Assembly: GCA_013407085.1 (NCBI GenBank)
Contig: JACCGJ010000352.1
Span: 62,001 to 126,000 of the forward strand
DNA length: 64,000 bases
Reading direction: 5' to 3'
Source: Atriophallophorus winterbourni
Lineage: Eukaryota; Platyhelminthes; Trematoda; Plagiorchiida; Microphallidae
Shown: positions 13,011 through 22,653 of the stretch, one piece after another
Layout of the letters: the number at the start of each line of letters is the position of its first letter
How positions within the stretch are numbered: the stretch's first letter is position 1
Notes under the pieces: generated by a model
Database searches by the model: none
Seen by the model: the letters and a program-made list of their open reading frames with translations, nothing else
What the model was told of the DNA's origin: nothing
Program-made: the position numbers and the translations under genes

Positions 13011-13812
13011 TTCATTATTAGAGCAATTCAACGCATTACTAATTGTTGGAGACTCCAATCTCCCGTACATTCATTGGCGTACCTAACTTTTTTCAAAAAA
13101 GTCAGCTGAGTCGCAATCTCTGGACTGGTTTCATGTCGGGGCATTTTATCAGCATGTCAGGGAACCTACAAGGTTTATGTCGAGACATACTCTGTCCACT
13201 TTAGATTTGGTTCTATCGTCTCATGAAAGAAATATTTATGGAATCAATTACCTTTCGCCACTAGTCAAAAGCGAACAAGCTGTAATTCTTTCTTGATTGT
13301 ATTTTTTTGCATCTTAGTCACCAAGTTAAGATGTCTCACAACTTTGGTCGAATGGACATTGTCCAACTACAAACTCAAGCAACGAATCTAAGTTGGGAAC
13401 CAGACGAATTAGAATCCAGTCTAGAAATCAGGTGAACTAATATAAAAGGGCACCTTTTACAACTACAGGAAAGTTTTGCTTCTCTACAACCAGTGAGAAC
13501 GCGAGGAAAACCCCCCTGGTGGAGCTCATCTATCCGCAAGGCTATTAGATGTCGTGACCGTAGCTGGAATGCTTACAAATTCTCTTGAACTCACAGATCT
13601 ATACTGCAGTACATACAGACCAGAAATTCAGCTGTTGCTCTCCAAAGGAAAGCTAAAAGGGATTTCAAATCTAGACTTTCCAAAAAAGAAAATAATAACT
13701 TGAAAGCTTTCTATAGCTATGTTCAGTCCCAACGATCTTTAAAAGAAAAAATAGGTACGTTAGTGCTGGATGATGGCAACACGGCTTTGACTGCACAGGA
13801 AAAACTGATGCT

Positions 13813-14529
13813 TTGCATTCATTCTTTTGCAGTGTTCATCGGTGTGATTCAAATAACCTTTTAGAAACTCACGAGTGCAGAGCACCTCTCTTTAGCTCGG
13901 TTAAGGTTAATCAGAAAATGGTCACCACAGTTCTGTCCCGACTGGATAAAACTAAGTCGGCTGGCCCCAACGGTATATATCCGGCAATTCTTCAACCGCT
14001 CGCAAATATAGTTAGCCTTGCAATCAGAAATCTTTTCGAAGCTAACTTACTCCAATGTATACTACCAGATGATTGGAAACGAGCGGCGGTAGCAGCCATA
14101 TACAAAAGGGTCCCATTTCGGATGTACGCACCTACAGGCCAGTAAGCCTGACAAGCATTATTTGCAAGTGCTTGGAAAAAATCATTCGGCACCAGGTACG
14201 TAAACATTTGATTGCTAATTCCTTACTTTTCGATGCCCAGCACGGATTCTGCAAAGGAAGGTCTTGCGTAACTAATTTTCTCAGCTTTGTCGATGAATTG
14301 ACATTACGCCTCGATGAATGGAGTGTATGCTATCTTGATTTTCAAAAGGATTTCGATTCAGTGAACCATAGGTATGTTCTGCACAAACGAAGTATGTGTG
14401 GCGTCACAGGTGAACTACATCGATGGTGAGACAGCTTCTTACCTAATCTCACTGACTATGATAGAATTGCAGGGGTGTTCTCAGAGGAATCACTGATTCT
14501 CAGTGGAGTGCCTCAAGGCTCGAAACTCG
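13813..14529 (+). pseudogene. LINE B reverse transcriptase, first part
   Basis: Two overlapping frames (13813-14145 and 14073-14429) read KTKSAGPNGIYPAILQPLA, then after a frameshift near 14100 TYRPVSLTSIICKCLEKI and CYLDFQKDFDSVNHRY. The segment ends at SGVPQGSKLG just before the inserted retroposon. The first catalytic aspartate (YLDF) is retained. Confidence 0.8.
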
Positions 14530-14554
14530 GTCTGCTACATGAAGCGAAGGATAT

Positions 14555-14599
14555 GCACTGCTGACGAGCTCAAATAAAAGCGAAACTCGAGTCCAGTGT
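14555..14599 (+). ncRNA. Type I minimal hammerhead ribozyme, core intact
   Basis: Stem I pairs GCACTG with CAGTGT (six pairs, the outermost a wobble). Core CTGACGA matches CUGANGA. Stem II is GCTC with AAGC (three good pairs) around an A-rich loop. GAAA is intact, stem III is the minimal palindrome CTCGAG, then TC gives U16 and H17. Cleavage is predicted after 14593. A very short helix III is typical of hammerheads in Penelope-like elements and metazoan retrozymes, which often act as dimers. Confidence 0.8.
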
Positions 14600-14897
14600 T
14601 TCCATTATGGAACGCCGTGATAAACTTTGTGAATAGTTCGATGGGCTTGGTACGGATGGGTAGTCACGAATATAAACAATAAATTATCCAACTATCGCTT
14701 AAAACAACAATGCCCATCAGATCTGATCGGCGTTAGCTTACACTGTATCCGATGGGAAGACCTGACACGGAGATCTGTTCGGTTGGGCGACCACAAAAGA
14801 TGTTGCTGGCTCCTTCTGAACTGGTTGGGCAAACAAAGCTACTCAAATGTGCCAGTCTGGAGAACAGTTTATGAACGCTTAATTGCGATCGGTCAAA

Positions 14898-14960
14898 CGG
14901 TGGACGGTAGCCCAAGTCGTTTAGGCATGGGACTACAATGGTGGGTTCGAACCCCACCCG
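14898..14960 (+). promoter_or_regulatory. tRNA-like internal pol III promoter
   Basis: A-box-like TAGCCCAAGTCG lies at 14908-14919 and a B box GGTTCGAACCC at 14944-14954. The B box sits in a perfect T-arm (GTGGG, loop, CCCAC, 14941-14957). Spacing fits a tRNA-type promoter. No intact anticodon arm or acceptor stem was found, so I call a tRNA-derived promoter and not a tRNA gene. Confidence 0.7.
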
Positions 14961-14973
14961 AAGCAAAGGATAT

Positions 14974-15018
14974 GCACTTCTGACGAGCTCAAATGAGAGC
15001 GAAACTCGAGTCCAGTGC
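14974..15018 (+). ncRNA. Type I minimal hammerhead ribozyme, second copy
   Basis: Core CTGACGA and GAAA are intact. Stem II is perfect (GCTC/GAGC), stem III is CTCGAG and TC precedes the predicted cut after 15012. Stem I has five pairs (GCACT with AGTGC), with a T opposite C at the pair next to the core, which could slow cleavage. Confidence 0.8.
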
Positions 15019-15094
15019 TTCCATTATGGACCGTCGTGATCAACTTTGTGAATATTTCGATGGGCTTGGCACGGATGGGTAGTCACGAATATAA

Positions 15095-15905
15095 ACATTT
15101 TCTTATTTTTGTAAACGACATGGCAGCCTGCTTGATATCACGCTGCTTCCTGTTTGCTGATGATGTTAAGATCCTAGGGACTGCCAGGAGACATACGCTT
15201 ATCTGTGATTTAGAAAAAGTAATAGAGTGGACCTAGGACTTTTCACTAAACTGGAGGAAGAGCTGCATTCTGAAGACTGATTTAGCGACAACGCAAATGA
15301 AAGTCGGCGAAGGAACTATCAGAATAGCGGGTGCTCAGGTATTGAAGGATCTCGGTATTACTATAACAGGCGATTCTAAATGGGCTACTCAATGTGCCGA
15401 AGCTGCAAACAAGGCTCGCAGAGAATAGTTCAGACTTCGCTCAGCGTTATCATGCGGAAAACCTTCAATTTTCATTCGTTTATAAAAAGTAGTCGTGCGG
15501 CCTCACTTGAAATACTGCGTTCAATCCTGGGCACCATAATTAAAAAAGATAGCATGTCTTGAAAGGGTCCAGCGCCTTGCAACTAGGATGGTTGAGTGTC
15601 AGGCCGGAAAAACCTATCAGGCGAGACTTAAGGATCTCGGTTTGTTCTCACTGAAGAGACGGCGGCTGCGATGTGACCTAATAGAAGCCTTTAAGATTCT
15701 AAAGGGTCCAACGGGTGATAATATTTCTGAAATCCCTAAACTTGCCCCTAAAGCAGCTAGAAGGGGAAATTCTATGAAACTTCTTAAGAGTAGGCCCAGG
15801 TTGCTGGCACGTGAGCACTTCTTCAACAACTGCGTGGTCAACTTCAGGAAAAAGCTCTCAGATTGTATTGTAAGCATCCCAAATGTGTTGAGCTTTAAAA
15901 AGGAA
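15095..15905 (+). pseudogene. LINE B reverse transcriptase, second part and C-terminus
   Basis: Resumes the interrupted gene: FLIFVNDM then CFLFADDVKILG, so the catalytic FADD box is intact. It continues to an in-frame stop after VIEWT (15236) and picks up in another frame at 15588-15905 with YQARLKDLGLFSLKRRRL and the conserved C-terminal region. Clearly dead, with at least one stop and several frame changes. Confidence 0.8.
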
Positions 15906-16000
15906 TAAGACGTTAAATGGTCTAAAATATTTCCGCACATTGTCTAATAAAAATATTAAAAAAAACAAAAAACCATTGTTACATTTTTATCATATCTAAC

Positions 16001-16105
16001 TAGGCCTGGGAAACCTGACGACAAATTAGCCCACATGCAGTCTATGACCGTGTTTCACTTTGCCTCGACTAGGCTAGTGATTTCATACACGACACATTGT
16101 TCACG
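16001..16105 (+). repeat. R225 dispersed repeat, 3' part
   Basis: Matches the 3' half of an unclassified repeat of about 225 bp seen at many places: AGGCCTGGGAAACCTGACG, GCCCACATGCAGTCTATGAC, then ACTTTGCCTCGACTAGGCT. The following 16130-16160 resembles the LINE 3' UTR hairpin block (CTCACCGTGCTGGTTAAG), so a second fragment is spliced in here. Confidence 0.7.
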
Positions 16106-16204
16106 CATATTATTGCATTGGATCCTGGATAGCTGACCTCTCACCGTGCTGGTTAAGAGAAACCCTACCTTACTTTCCAGATATCTGGAAACAAGTACGT
16201 GTTA

Positions 16205-17093
16205 AATGTACGAACTGTATACTCAATATAGAAGCGCCGGGTGCTCAACTGCATAGCGTCGAAGGCAACTGGGCGCGTGATTGGCTTCTAGCCACTTTCT
16301 GATACCTGGCTGTCTGCGGTTGATGTTGTGCCAGCTAGTATCAGCGAACAGTATCTTGTCATCAGATGCGATAGCCGCGGCGATAGAAGAGGCGAAGGCG
16401 TGGCTCTTTTCACTGAATATGTTCTGCACAATACGGGCCCAGGGTTATCACTCGCTATTGAAAATGTCCAAGTTGTTACTAGTGTCCTGACTTGCTACAT
16501 GTCAGCACTGGCGATTGCTTGTGTTTACGTCACGCTTTGTGCAACCCTGCGAGAAATTAGTCAAATGCTTGAGATGCTTGACGGGTTGTTTCGATCAGCC
16601 TCAAGCGTATTCATTCTGGGTGATTTTAATCTCCCAGATATAGACTGGTCAGCTCCCTCAGGGGTACTCACTTGGCAATCCGTATCTTTTCTCGATTGTA
16701 TCCACTATCATGGATTACATCAGCACGTGAACAAACCCACTAGGTTCCGCGATGGATGCACTCCATCCACTCTTGACTTGGTGCTGTCGGCTCAGCTAGA
16801 AGCTGTCAAGAATGTCAAGTTCCTACCCACTCTTGGCAATAGCGACCACGTAATGTTAGGCTTCAAAGCATTGTTGCGTTTTCACAAACCTCTTGCGCGC
16901 CCGCGACTGGGGCTTACTTTCACAGTCATCAAAATCTTACCTTCTGTTCTCGAGTGATTCTAGTGTAACTGAGAACTGGGACAGAATTTGCAAATTTCTT
17001 AACGTGATACGAGACCTGCATGCTCTACTGCAATGCGTGAATGAGCACCAGTTGCCCCTGGTGGTCTCCCAGCGTTCGTCGTTCTATTTTTAA
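16205..17093 (+). pseudogene. LINE C endonuclease domain
   Basis: The open frame 16328-16957 holds ISEQYLVIRCDSRGDRRGEG, the metal-binding GDFNLPDIDW and GNSDHVMLGF with the catalytic SDH. A frameshift near 16900 moves the end of the domain (SSDSSVTENWDRICKF) to another frame, where it stops at 17093. The remaining linker up to 17400 has stops. Confidence 0.88.
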
Positions 17094-17405
17094 ACGTGAT
17101 CGCTTATGGAGGCAATATAGGCTATCGCTCACCTCTTGTTCGTGAGTCCGTTACAAAACCACCCGAAACGCTTGTGTCAAAATGCAGCGTGTGCTCAAAC
17201 AGAAGTTTGAGTTATCCTTAGCGAGGGATGCTAAATCCAACCCGAAAAGGTTTTACAGTTACGCACAATCAAAAGGCAAAACATCGGTGACTTAAAACTG
17301 GAGGATGGACAAGTAGCTAATAGTGACCTAGCTGAGGCGACAGCCTTCTCGAAGTTTTTCAGTAGCGTTCAGCGAAGGGATAATTCTTTACTCACACCGT
17401 CTGAG

Positions 17406-18395
17406 TTGCTTAACTTTCCATCTGGTGTCCCTGCACTAGATGATTTGTCCTTTAATAAGGCGGAGGTTTATGGAGCTGTTATTCATGTTCGTGCTAACAA
17501 GGCTGAGGGTTCGGATCACATCCACTCAATTATGCTGAGAAATCTCGCCCCAGTGCTTGCAGAACCACTATTTGAGCTCTCCAATTCATGTTTGCACTCG
17601 GGAATGGTTCCTCGTGAATGGAAAAAAGCCGTAGTAGTACCAACACACAAATGTGGTTTCAGGTCGATTCTTGGTAACTATAGACAAGTCAGCCTGACCA
17701 GCATCGTCTCGGAAGTATTGGAAAGACTTATACGCGACAAAATCTACCAGCATCTCTGCCAGCAATCTTTACTTAATGTAGCTCAACATGAATCCCTAAA
17801 AAGGAGGTCTTGTCTGACTAACGTCTTGAGTTTCCTCAACATTGCTACGAAAAGGTTGGATGAAGGGAAGCCGGTCGAAGCGTTCTACCTGGATTTTAGC
17901 AAGGCTTTCGATTCCGTCAGCCACAGATTTTCAGAAACTAAGCTGGCAGCAAAAGGCATACGGAGTAGTTTACTTGCTTTGATGAAATCATTCCTGACAG
18001 GTAGGACCTTTAGAGTACGAGTGAGATCTACGTTGTCGATCCAAACAGAGGTGATAGGTGGGGTGCCTCAGGGGTCTGTGCTAGGTCAGCTGCTCTCTCT
18101 GATTTTTATCGATGACTTGTCGCCTATCTTAGGGTGCCCGTGCTTTAATTTCGCGGATGACGTGAAGTTCATCGGTTCAACGAATGAAGATACTCTGATG
18201 CACGACCTGAAGCGGGTCATTGACTGGTCCATACGGTGGGACCTCCCACTGAACCTCAATAAGTGCCAACTCTTGTCTGCTCTGGTCGACAAGATCACAG
18301 TCCAGGCGTCAGGTACTCCTATTAGCATTGACGCCACACAGCGGGTTAAGGATTTGGGTGTTCTAGTTAGAGCTGACTTCAAAAAGGAGGACTAA
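17406..18395 (+). pseudogene. LINE C reverse transcriptase
   Basis: A 329-codon open frame with nearly all catalytic motifs: NKAEGSDHIHSI, NYRQVSLTSIVSEVLERLI, FYLDFSKAFDSVSHRF, GGVPQGSVLG and CFNFADDVKFIG. All three palm aspartates are present. It ends at a stop after ADFKKED, inside the region where copy G reads on (ADFKWADQC). The C-terminal domain follows in another frame (18594-18854, YADRLWALGLFSLKRRRL) before an early stop. Confidence 0.88.
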
Positions 18396-18854
18396 CGCGC
18401 TGTTGCAGCGCAACGTGCACGCAATGTGCTCTTTCAGTTGAAATCGGTGCTTCCCAGCAGAAGTCCCGACGTGTTCCTGCCACTTTACAAAGCGTTAGTA
18501 AGGCCGCATTTGAAATATTGTGTCCAGACGTAGTGTCCACACTACCAGAAGGATATTATTCGACTTGAAAGCGTCCAGCGACCAGCAACACGCATGATTG
18601 AGGGTCAGCGTTGGAAAAGTTATGCCGATCGCCTTTGGGCTCTGGGTCTTTTCTCTCTTAAGCGTCGTCGTTTGGGAGGTGATTTGATTGAAACCTTCAA
18701 GATCTTAAAGCGCTTAAGCGGCGTTAATCCAGATGACATCTTTACCTTAAGTCCTAAGCTATGCACTCGCGGACACGCACTCAAGCTTGCTGAGGAACGA
18801 TGTCGACTAGATTCTAGGAAATACGTTTTCAGCTTCAGGGTGGTTAACTTCTAG

Positions 18855-19396
18855 AACAAGCTCCCTGAAGAACTTATCTCCTGTAGTTCCGTCTCAACTT
18901 TCAAGCAGGGTTTAGACCGTGACTGGGGTAAGTTATTCTCTGATCACATCTTATGATTACCATGCTTAAGTTGTCCTCCATTTTGCTCCCTATTCATTGT
19001 AGCAATTTTAGAGCATCTTCTTATTCTTGATTCTACATCAGCTGACCTCTCACCGTGCTGGTGAGGAGAAACTGCCTTTTCTTTTTTCCAGCATCGATTA
19101 TTGCGCGTTGCTGTCCTACTACTATCTGGTACATTGCCTGGCACTGCGATTATCAGAGATTGCGAAAAGAGAAAAAAGAAAATAACCTTTTGACAGCGCA
19201 TCGATCATAGCGCGGTGCTCCCCCAACTACATTCTCCTAGTCCCATGACCATCAGAGGTTCCACATGGAGAAAAAGGATGGACCCTTTGGCAGTGGTGGG
19301 TGCTTCTCCGCAGATTTCCACCGAAAGAAATTCTGGACGCTCGATTGTCTTGTCAGCCACTTACTGTCCCGTGCCTACTGAACTGAACTGAACTGT
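18855..19396 (+). repeat. LINE C 3' UTR and (TGAAC)n tail
   Basis: Perfect hairpin CTCACC-GTGCT-GGTGAG at 19049-19065, then a second GGTGG/CCACC hairpin near 19296-19323, then the terminal block with a CTGAA repeat. The block GCAGTGGTGGGTGCTTCT is shared with all sister copies. Confidence 0.8.
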
Positions 19397-19565
19397 GCTA
19401 GGTCCGCTGCTCTTTCTGATTTTTATCGATGACATGTCGCCTATCTTGGAGTGCCCGTGCTTCATTTTTGCGAATGACGTGAACTTCATTGGTTTAACAA
19501 ATGAAGATACTCTGTTGCACGACCTCGAGCGGGTCATTGACTGGTCCATACTTTGGGACCTCCCA

Positions 19566-19642
19566 TTGGCTTAAAAAAGATGTCATGGCTTAAAAAAGAT
19601 GTCATGGCTTAAAAAAGATGTTCATGGCTTAAAAAAGATGTT
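19566..19642 (+). repeat. Short tandem repeat at a LINE 5' junction
   Basis: Four head-to-tail units of about 19 nt (GGCTTAAAAAAGATGTCAT with small changes). The last unit is in the reading frame of LINE E, where it encodes WLKKDV. The repeat lies exactly at the 5' truncation point of the inserted element. Confidence 0.85.
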
Positions 19643-20250
19643 GTGACTTTGCAACGAATATATCATCGAGCTACCAAACTTGTCACTGGACTCAGCCGGA
19701 AACCCTACAATGAGCGAATCAAAACGCTGAATTTATTTGATTATCCACGTCGTCGTATCCGAGGCGATTTGATTCTGGTTTACAATATTTTGAATACTGA
19801 AAATCACCCTCTACAATGCTTATTGAATCTACGGAGCTCGCATAATACAAGAGCTCACACATTTACTCTAACTGTCCCTCACTCGAGACTAAACTGCAGA
19901 CGACATTTTTTTGCCGTGCGAGTTTGTTTTACTTGGAACAATCTGCCAGATAATGTTGTGAACTCACCAAACCAGCAAACTTTCAAGAGAAGCCTTGATG
20001 CCTATTTGACCCTAAACCCGTGCATTGAAGAAAACTATACATCTTAACACCATACACCTACATTTGTTATCCCACCAATCGAAAACAATTTCTGCCCTTG
20101 GATATTTACTTGATTTTTGAACTGCCCAGTAAGCAATCTAATCCCATTTTTGCTTGTTATATTATTCGTTGTTGTCATATTATTCTGTGGTTTTTTGTAA
20201 AGCTATATGCTTTTTAGACCATTAAAATTGAATTGAATTGAATTGAATTG
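19568..20250 (+). mobile_element. 5'-truncated CR1-like LINE copy E
   Basis: Holds only the C-terminal part of ORF2 plus 3' UTR. The 134-codon frame at 19643-20047 reads LQRIYHRATKLVTGLSRKPY, then RRRIRGDLILVYNILN, a conserved block after the reverse transcriptase in CR1/Rex-type LINEs. It is a different subfamily from A to G and is closest to LINE H. The 3' tail is (AATTG)n at about 20223-20250, inserted where the target read CCATTGAACC, so tail and target share ATTG. Confidence 0.82.
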
Positions 20251-20504
20251 AACCTCAATAAGGGCCAACTCTTGTCTGCTCTGGTCGACAAGATCACAGT
20301 CCAGGTGTCAGGTACTCCTATTAGCGTTGATGCCACACAGCGGGTTAAGGACTTGGGTGTTCTAGTTAGAGCTGACGGAGAAAAAGAATTGAACCTTGGC
20401 AGTGGTGGGCGCTTCTCCGCAGCTTTCCACCGAAAGAAATTCTGGACGCTCGATTGGCTTGTCAGCCACATGCTGTCCTGTGCAAACTGAACTGAACTGC
20501 AAAA

Positions 20505-21779
20505 TATTGGCCAGGGGCATTGGGTGCACTGCGTGCAAGCGTTGGACTCACCCTAGCTGCTCTGGTATACATAAATCTCACTATGGGATTTATGCAAAGT
20601 ACCGCTGGTTACAGTGGTATTGCAGCTCCTGCCATGAGGCTGCCAGTGATGCAGCTTTTGTTATTGTAAAGCCTCAAAATAGCGAAATTTCGCCTAGCAC
20701 GTCTAACGTCGTACCCACTCAAACCTATGCATCTGTTTTGAGCGCAAACCTGATCCCGGGGACAACTGCAGTCATGGCGGAAGTTGACAAAGTTAACCAG
20801 TTACACCATCCTCCCAAGGAGGCCAATGTACGGAGAACTTTGAAAAAACGTGCGAATAAAAAATCTAGATTAGCTGCAGCTGAGGGGAAAGTCGAACAGG
20901 TTAGCCAGGTAACCCGTCCACCCAGGCAAGCTGCCACCCCCAAGGTGGCCAATGTAGCTGGCACCTCCAAGAAGCGTACTAAGGCCAGTAAGGTTAGTAC
21001 ACGAAAACGGCAACATTCAATTGATGCCGGTTCGCCAATGCTGGAGCAAATTATTCAGGAATTAAATGGTTTGCGTCAGCAAATCGAATCACTGCACAGC
21101 AATTCCTCTGCTCCGAAATCTAGAACTAGAGATGTACTAGTTTTTAATCGAGCGGAACCATATATTAAGGAATCTAAGTCTCGCAGAGATCTTGATCGTA
21201 GGTGTATAAACGATCTTCTCCGAATAGTCGACATGAAGCCTACTACTTCCACAGTGCGAATCCACCGAGTAGGAAGATGGAGGATGGGTAACTGCCCTCG
21301 ACCAATCCTGTTTGAATTTAATTATCAGGCGGATCGGGATGCATTCTTGGCTAGGGCTGAGTATATCGCAAACTCAACGCTAGATAAACTTCAGGTGAAG
21401 CCCGACAACCCTCCGTCCCGGATTCGGCAAAATGATTCTGATTCCAATAGGAGAAACTTAGCAATGAGAACATCGGTCATTCTTAACCCGGATGCAGCGC
21501 AAAACGCTATTCAGTCACAGACGGGCATACCGAATAGCACTTTGCCACTAGTCTTGTTGTCCGGCCCAGATGACGTTGATTGTCTTAGCGCAATTGACGA
21601 TAGCACCCGAGACGATGACTCCAGTAGTTGCTTCTCTTCTATGGATGGGTCTTAATTGTCAGGCAATGGTCCGTTACGTTAACGCAAGAGGCTGCGAAAC
21701 TGATGCTCCTGCTCTAAGTAGCACGCCAAATAACGTGCAGCTCCCTCGGATGCTTCGACCGAGGGCCAAACAGGACTAG
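20505..21779 (+). pseudogene. LINE F ORF1 (zinc finger, nucleic-acid binding)
   Basis: Encodes a PHD-like finger (IGCTACKRWTHPSCSGIH ... WYCSSC), a basic linker with AKKR-type clusters, a short coiled-coil (MLEQIIQELNGLRQQIESL) and a conserved block TRDVLVFNRAEPYIKESKSR ... RIHRVGRW ... RPILFEFNYQADRDAFL. ORF1 proteins of CR1-like LINEs bind their RNA and act as chaperones. The first frame stops at 21655, but the natural C-terminus (SSTPNN, then LRPRAKQD) is in another frame ending at 21779, so there is one frameshift near 21570-21650. The amino end is missing because the element is 5'-truncated. Confidence 0.82.
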
Positions 21780-21811
21780 TTTCAGAAGCACGAATAACCA
21801 GTGCCCAAGTA

Positions 21812-22633
21812 TTGTATGCAAATGTATGCAGCATCAGAAATAAGTGGGCTGAACTTTCTCTCTGCGTGGCTCAGTTACACCCAAGGGTTATTGCGCTTTC
21901 TGAGACCTGGCTGTCTGCGATTGATGAGGTGCCGGTAAACATCAGTGAACAGTATCTCGTCATAAGATGCGATAGGCCGGGCGATAGGAAAGGCGGTGGC
22001 GTTGCACTGCTCTTGGAGTATGGTTTGCACAACATGGGTACAGGGATATCTCTAGCCATTGAAAACGTCCAAGTTGTTACGAGTATCCTGACTTGCTACA
22101 AGTCATCGCTCGCAATTGCTTGTGTCTACGTCACTCCCAGTGCATCCATACAGGAGTTTACACAGCTTATTGAGACAATCGACGGTTTGTTTCACTCAGC
22201 TCACAGTGTACTTATCTTGGGTGATTTCAACCTCCCAGACATAGATTGGCCTGTCCCCACTGGTCTAGTCACCCAGCAATCTGACACCTTTCTCGAATGG
22301 CTCCATAATCATGCGCTGCACCAGCATGTCAATGATCCTACAAGGTTTCGCCATGGATGCACTCCATCCACTCTTGACTTGGTATTGTCATCCCAGCTAG
22401 AAGCCATTGGTCATTTAAAGTACCTAGCACCGCTCGGCAAAAGTGATCACGTAATGTTAAGCTTCGAAGCGATATTGCGTTTTCGCAAACCTTTCTCTCG
22501 TTCTAGACGCAATTTTAGGCGTGTAGACTGGGGTTTACTCTTGCAGTCTTTAAAATCTTCCCTTCAGTTATCTAGCGATTCAAATGTAAATGAAAACTGG
22601 GATAGAATTTCTAAGTATCTAAACGAGTTATAA
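21812..22633 (+). pseudogene. LINE F endonuclease domain
   Basis: A 273-codon open frame starting at NVCSIRNKWAEL and including SETWLSAIDEVPVNISEQYL, GDFNLPDIDWPVPTG, STLDLVLSSQLEAI and GKSDHVMLSF. All expected catalytic residues (N, E, D-N, D, SDH) appear present. It ends in a stop at 22633 where the intact copy G continues into the linker, so ORF2 is broken here. Confidence 0.88.
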
Positions 22634-22653
22634 TACAAGCACGCTCCGCTGCA

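Larger units (their letters stand above)
14538..15094 (+). mobile_element. Hammerhead/tRNA-like retroposon, dimeric arrangement
   Basis: Inserted in LINE B between codons for SKLG and FLIFVNDM; host sequence CTACAT on the left and AAACATTTT on the right suggest a short ACAT duplication. The order is a short 5' piece, hammerhead motif 1 (14555-14599), a full unit, a tRNA-like segment (14898-14960), hammerhead motif 2 (14974-15018) and a 3' piece ending AATATAAACAT. The predicted cleavage sites (after 14593 and 15012) lie 419 nt apart, so self-cleavage would release one 419-nt unit. This dimeric layout is known from retrozymes and Sm-alpha-like repeats. A minus-strand frame of 77 codons crosses it but has no domain and is probably incidental. 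Confidence 0.8.
13019..15965 (+). mobile_element. CR1-like LINE copy B, divergent subfamily
   Basis: 5'-truncated inside the endonuclease, so that LLIVGDSNLPYIHW is encoded near 13035. Then come linker, reverse transcriptase (13813-14529), an inserted hammerhead retroposon (about 14538-15094), the rest of the palm (15095-15235) and the C-terminal domain (15588-15905). The protein differs more from copies A, C, F and G than they do from each other, and the 3' end is A-rich rather than (TGAAC)n. Multiple stops and frameshifts. Confidence 0.8.
16205..19396 (+). mobile_element. CR1-like LINE copy C
   Basis: 5'-truncated near the ORF2 start. It contains endonuclease (16328-16957), linker, reverse transcriptase (17406-18395), C-terminal domain (18594-18854) and a complete 3' UTR with hairpin 19049-19065. 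The tail is (CTGAA)n at about 19376-19396, and LINE D coding sequence starts directly after it. Decay is moderate: a few frameshifts and stops, far fewer than copy A. Confidence 0.88.
19395..20495 (+). mobile_element. CR1-like LINE copy D, split by LINE E
   Basis: Begins directly after copy C's tail, inside the reverse transcriptase (VLGPLLFLIFIDDM). It runs to 19567, is interrupted by LINE E (19568-20250), then resumes at AACCTCAATAAG with LSALVDKITVQVSGTPISVD. After LGVLVRAD it jumps to the end of the 3' UTR, so about 0.9 kb present in copy C is missing (internal deletion). It ends with GCAAACTGAACTGAACTG near 20495, where copy F begins. Confidence 0.82.

Noticed and set aside
14898..14960. 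A functional tRNA gene
   Set aside because: A box, B box and T-arm are present, but no convincing anticodon arm or acceptor stem; it is embedded in a repeat.
14733..14966. 77-codon minus frame reading VGFEPTIVVPCLND
   Set aside because: It is the antisense of the tRNA-like part of the hammerhead retroposon. Such frames are often annotated as hypothetical proteins but come from the repeat.
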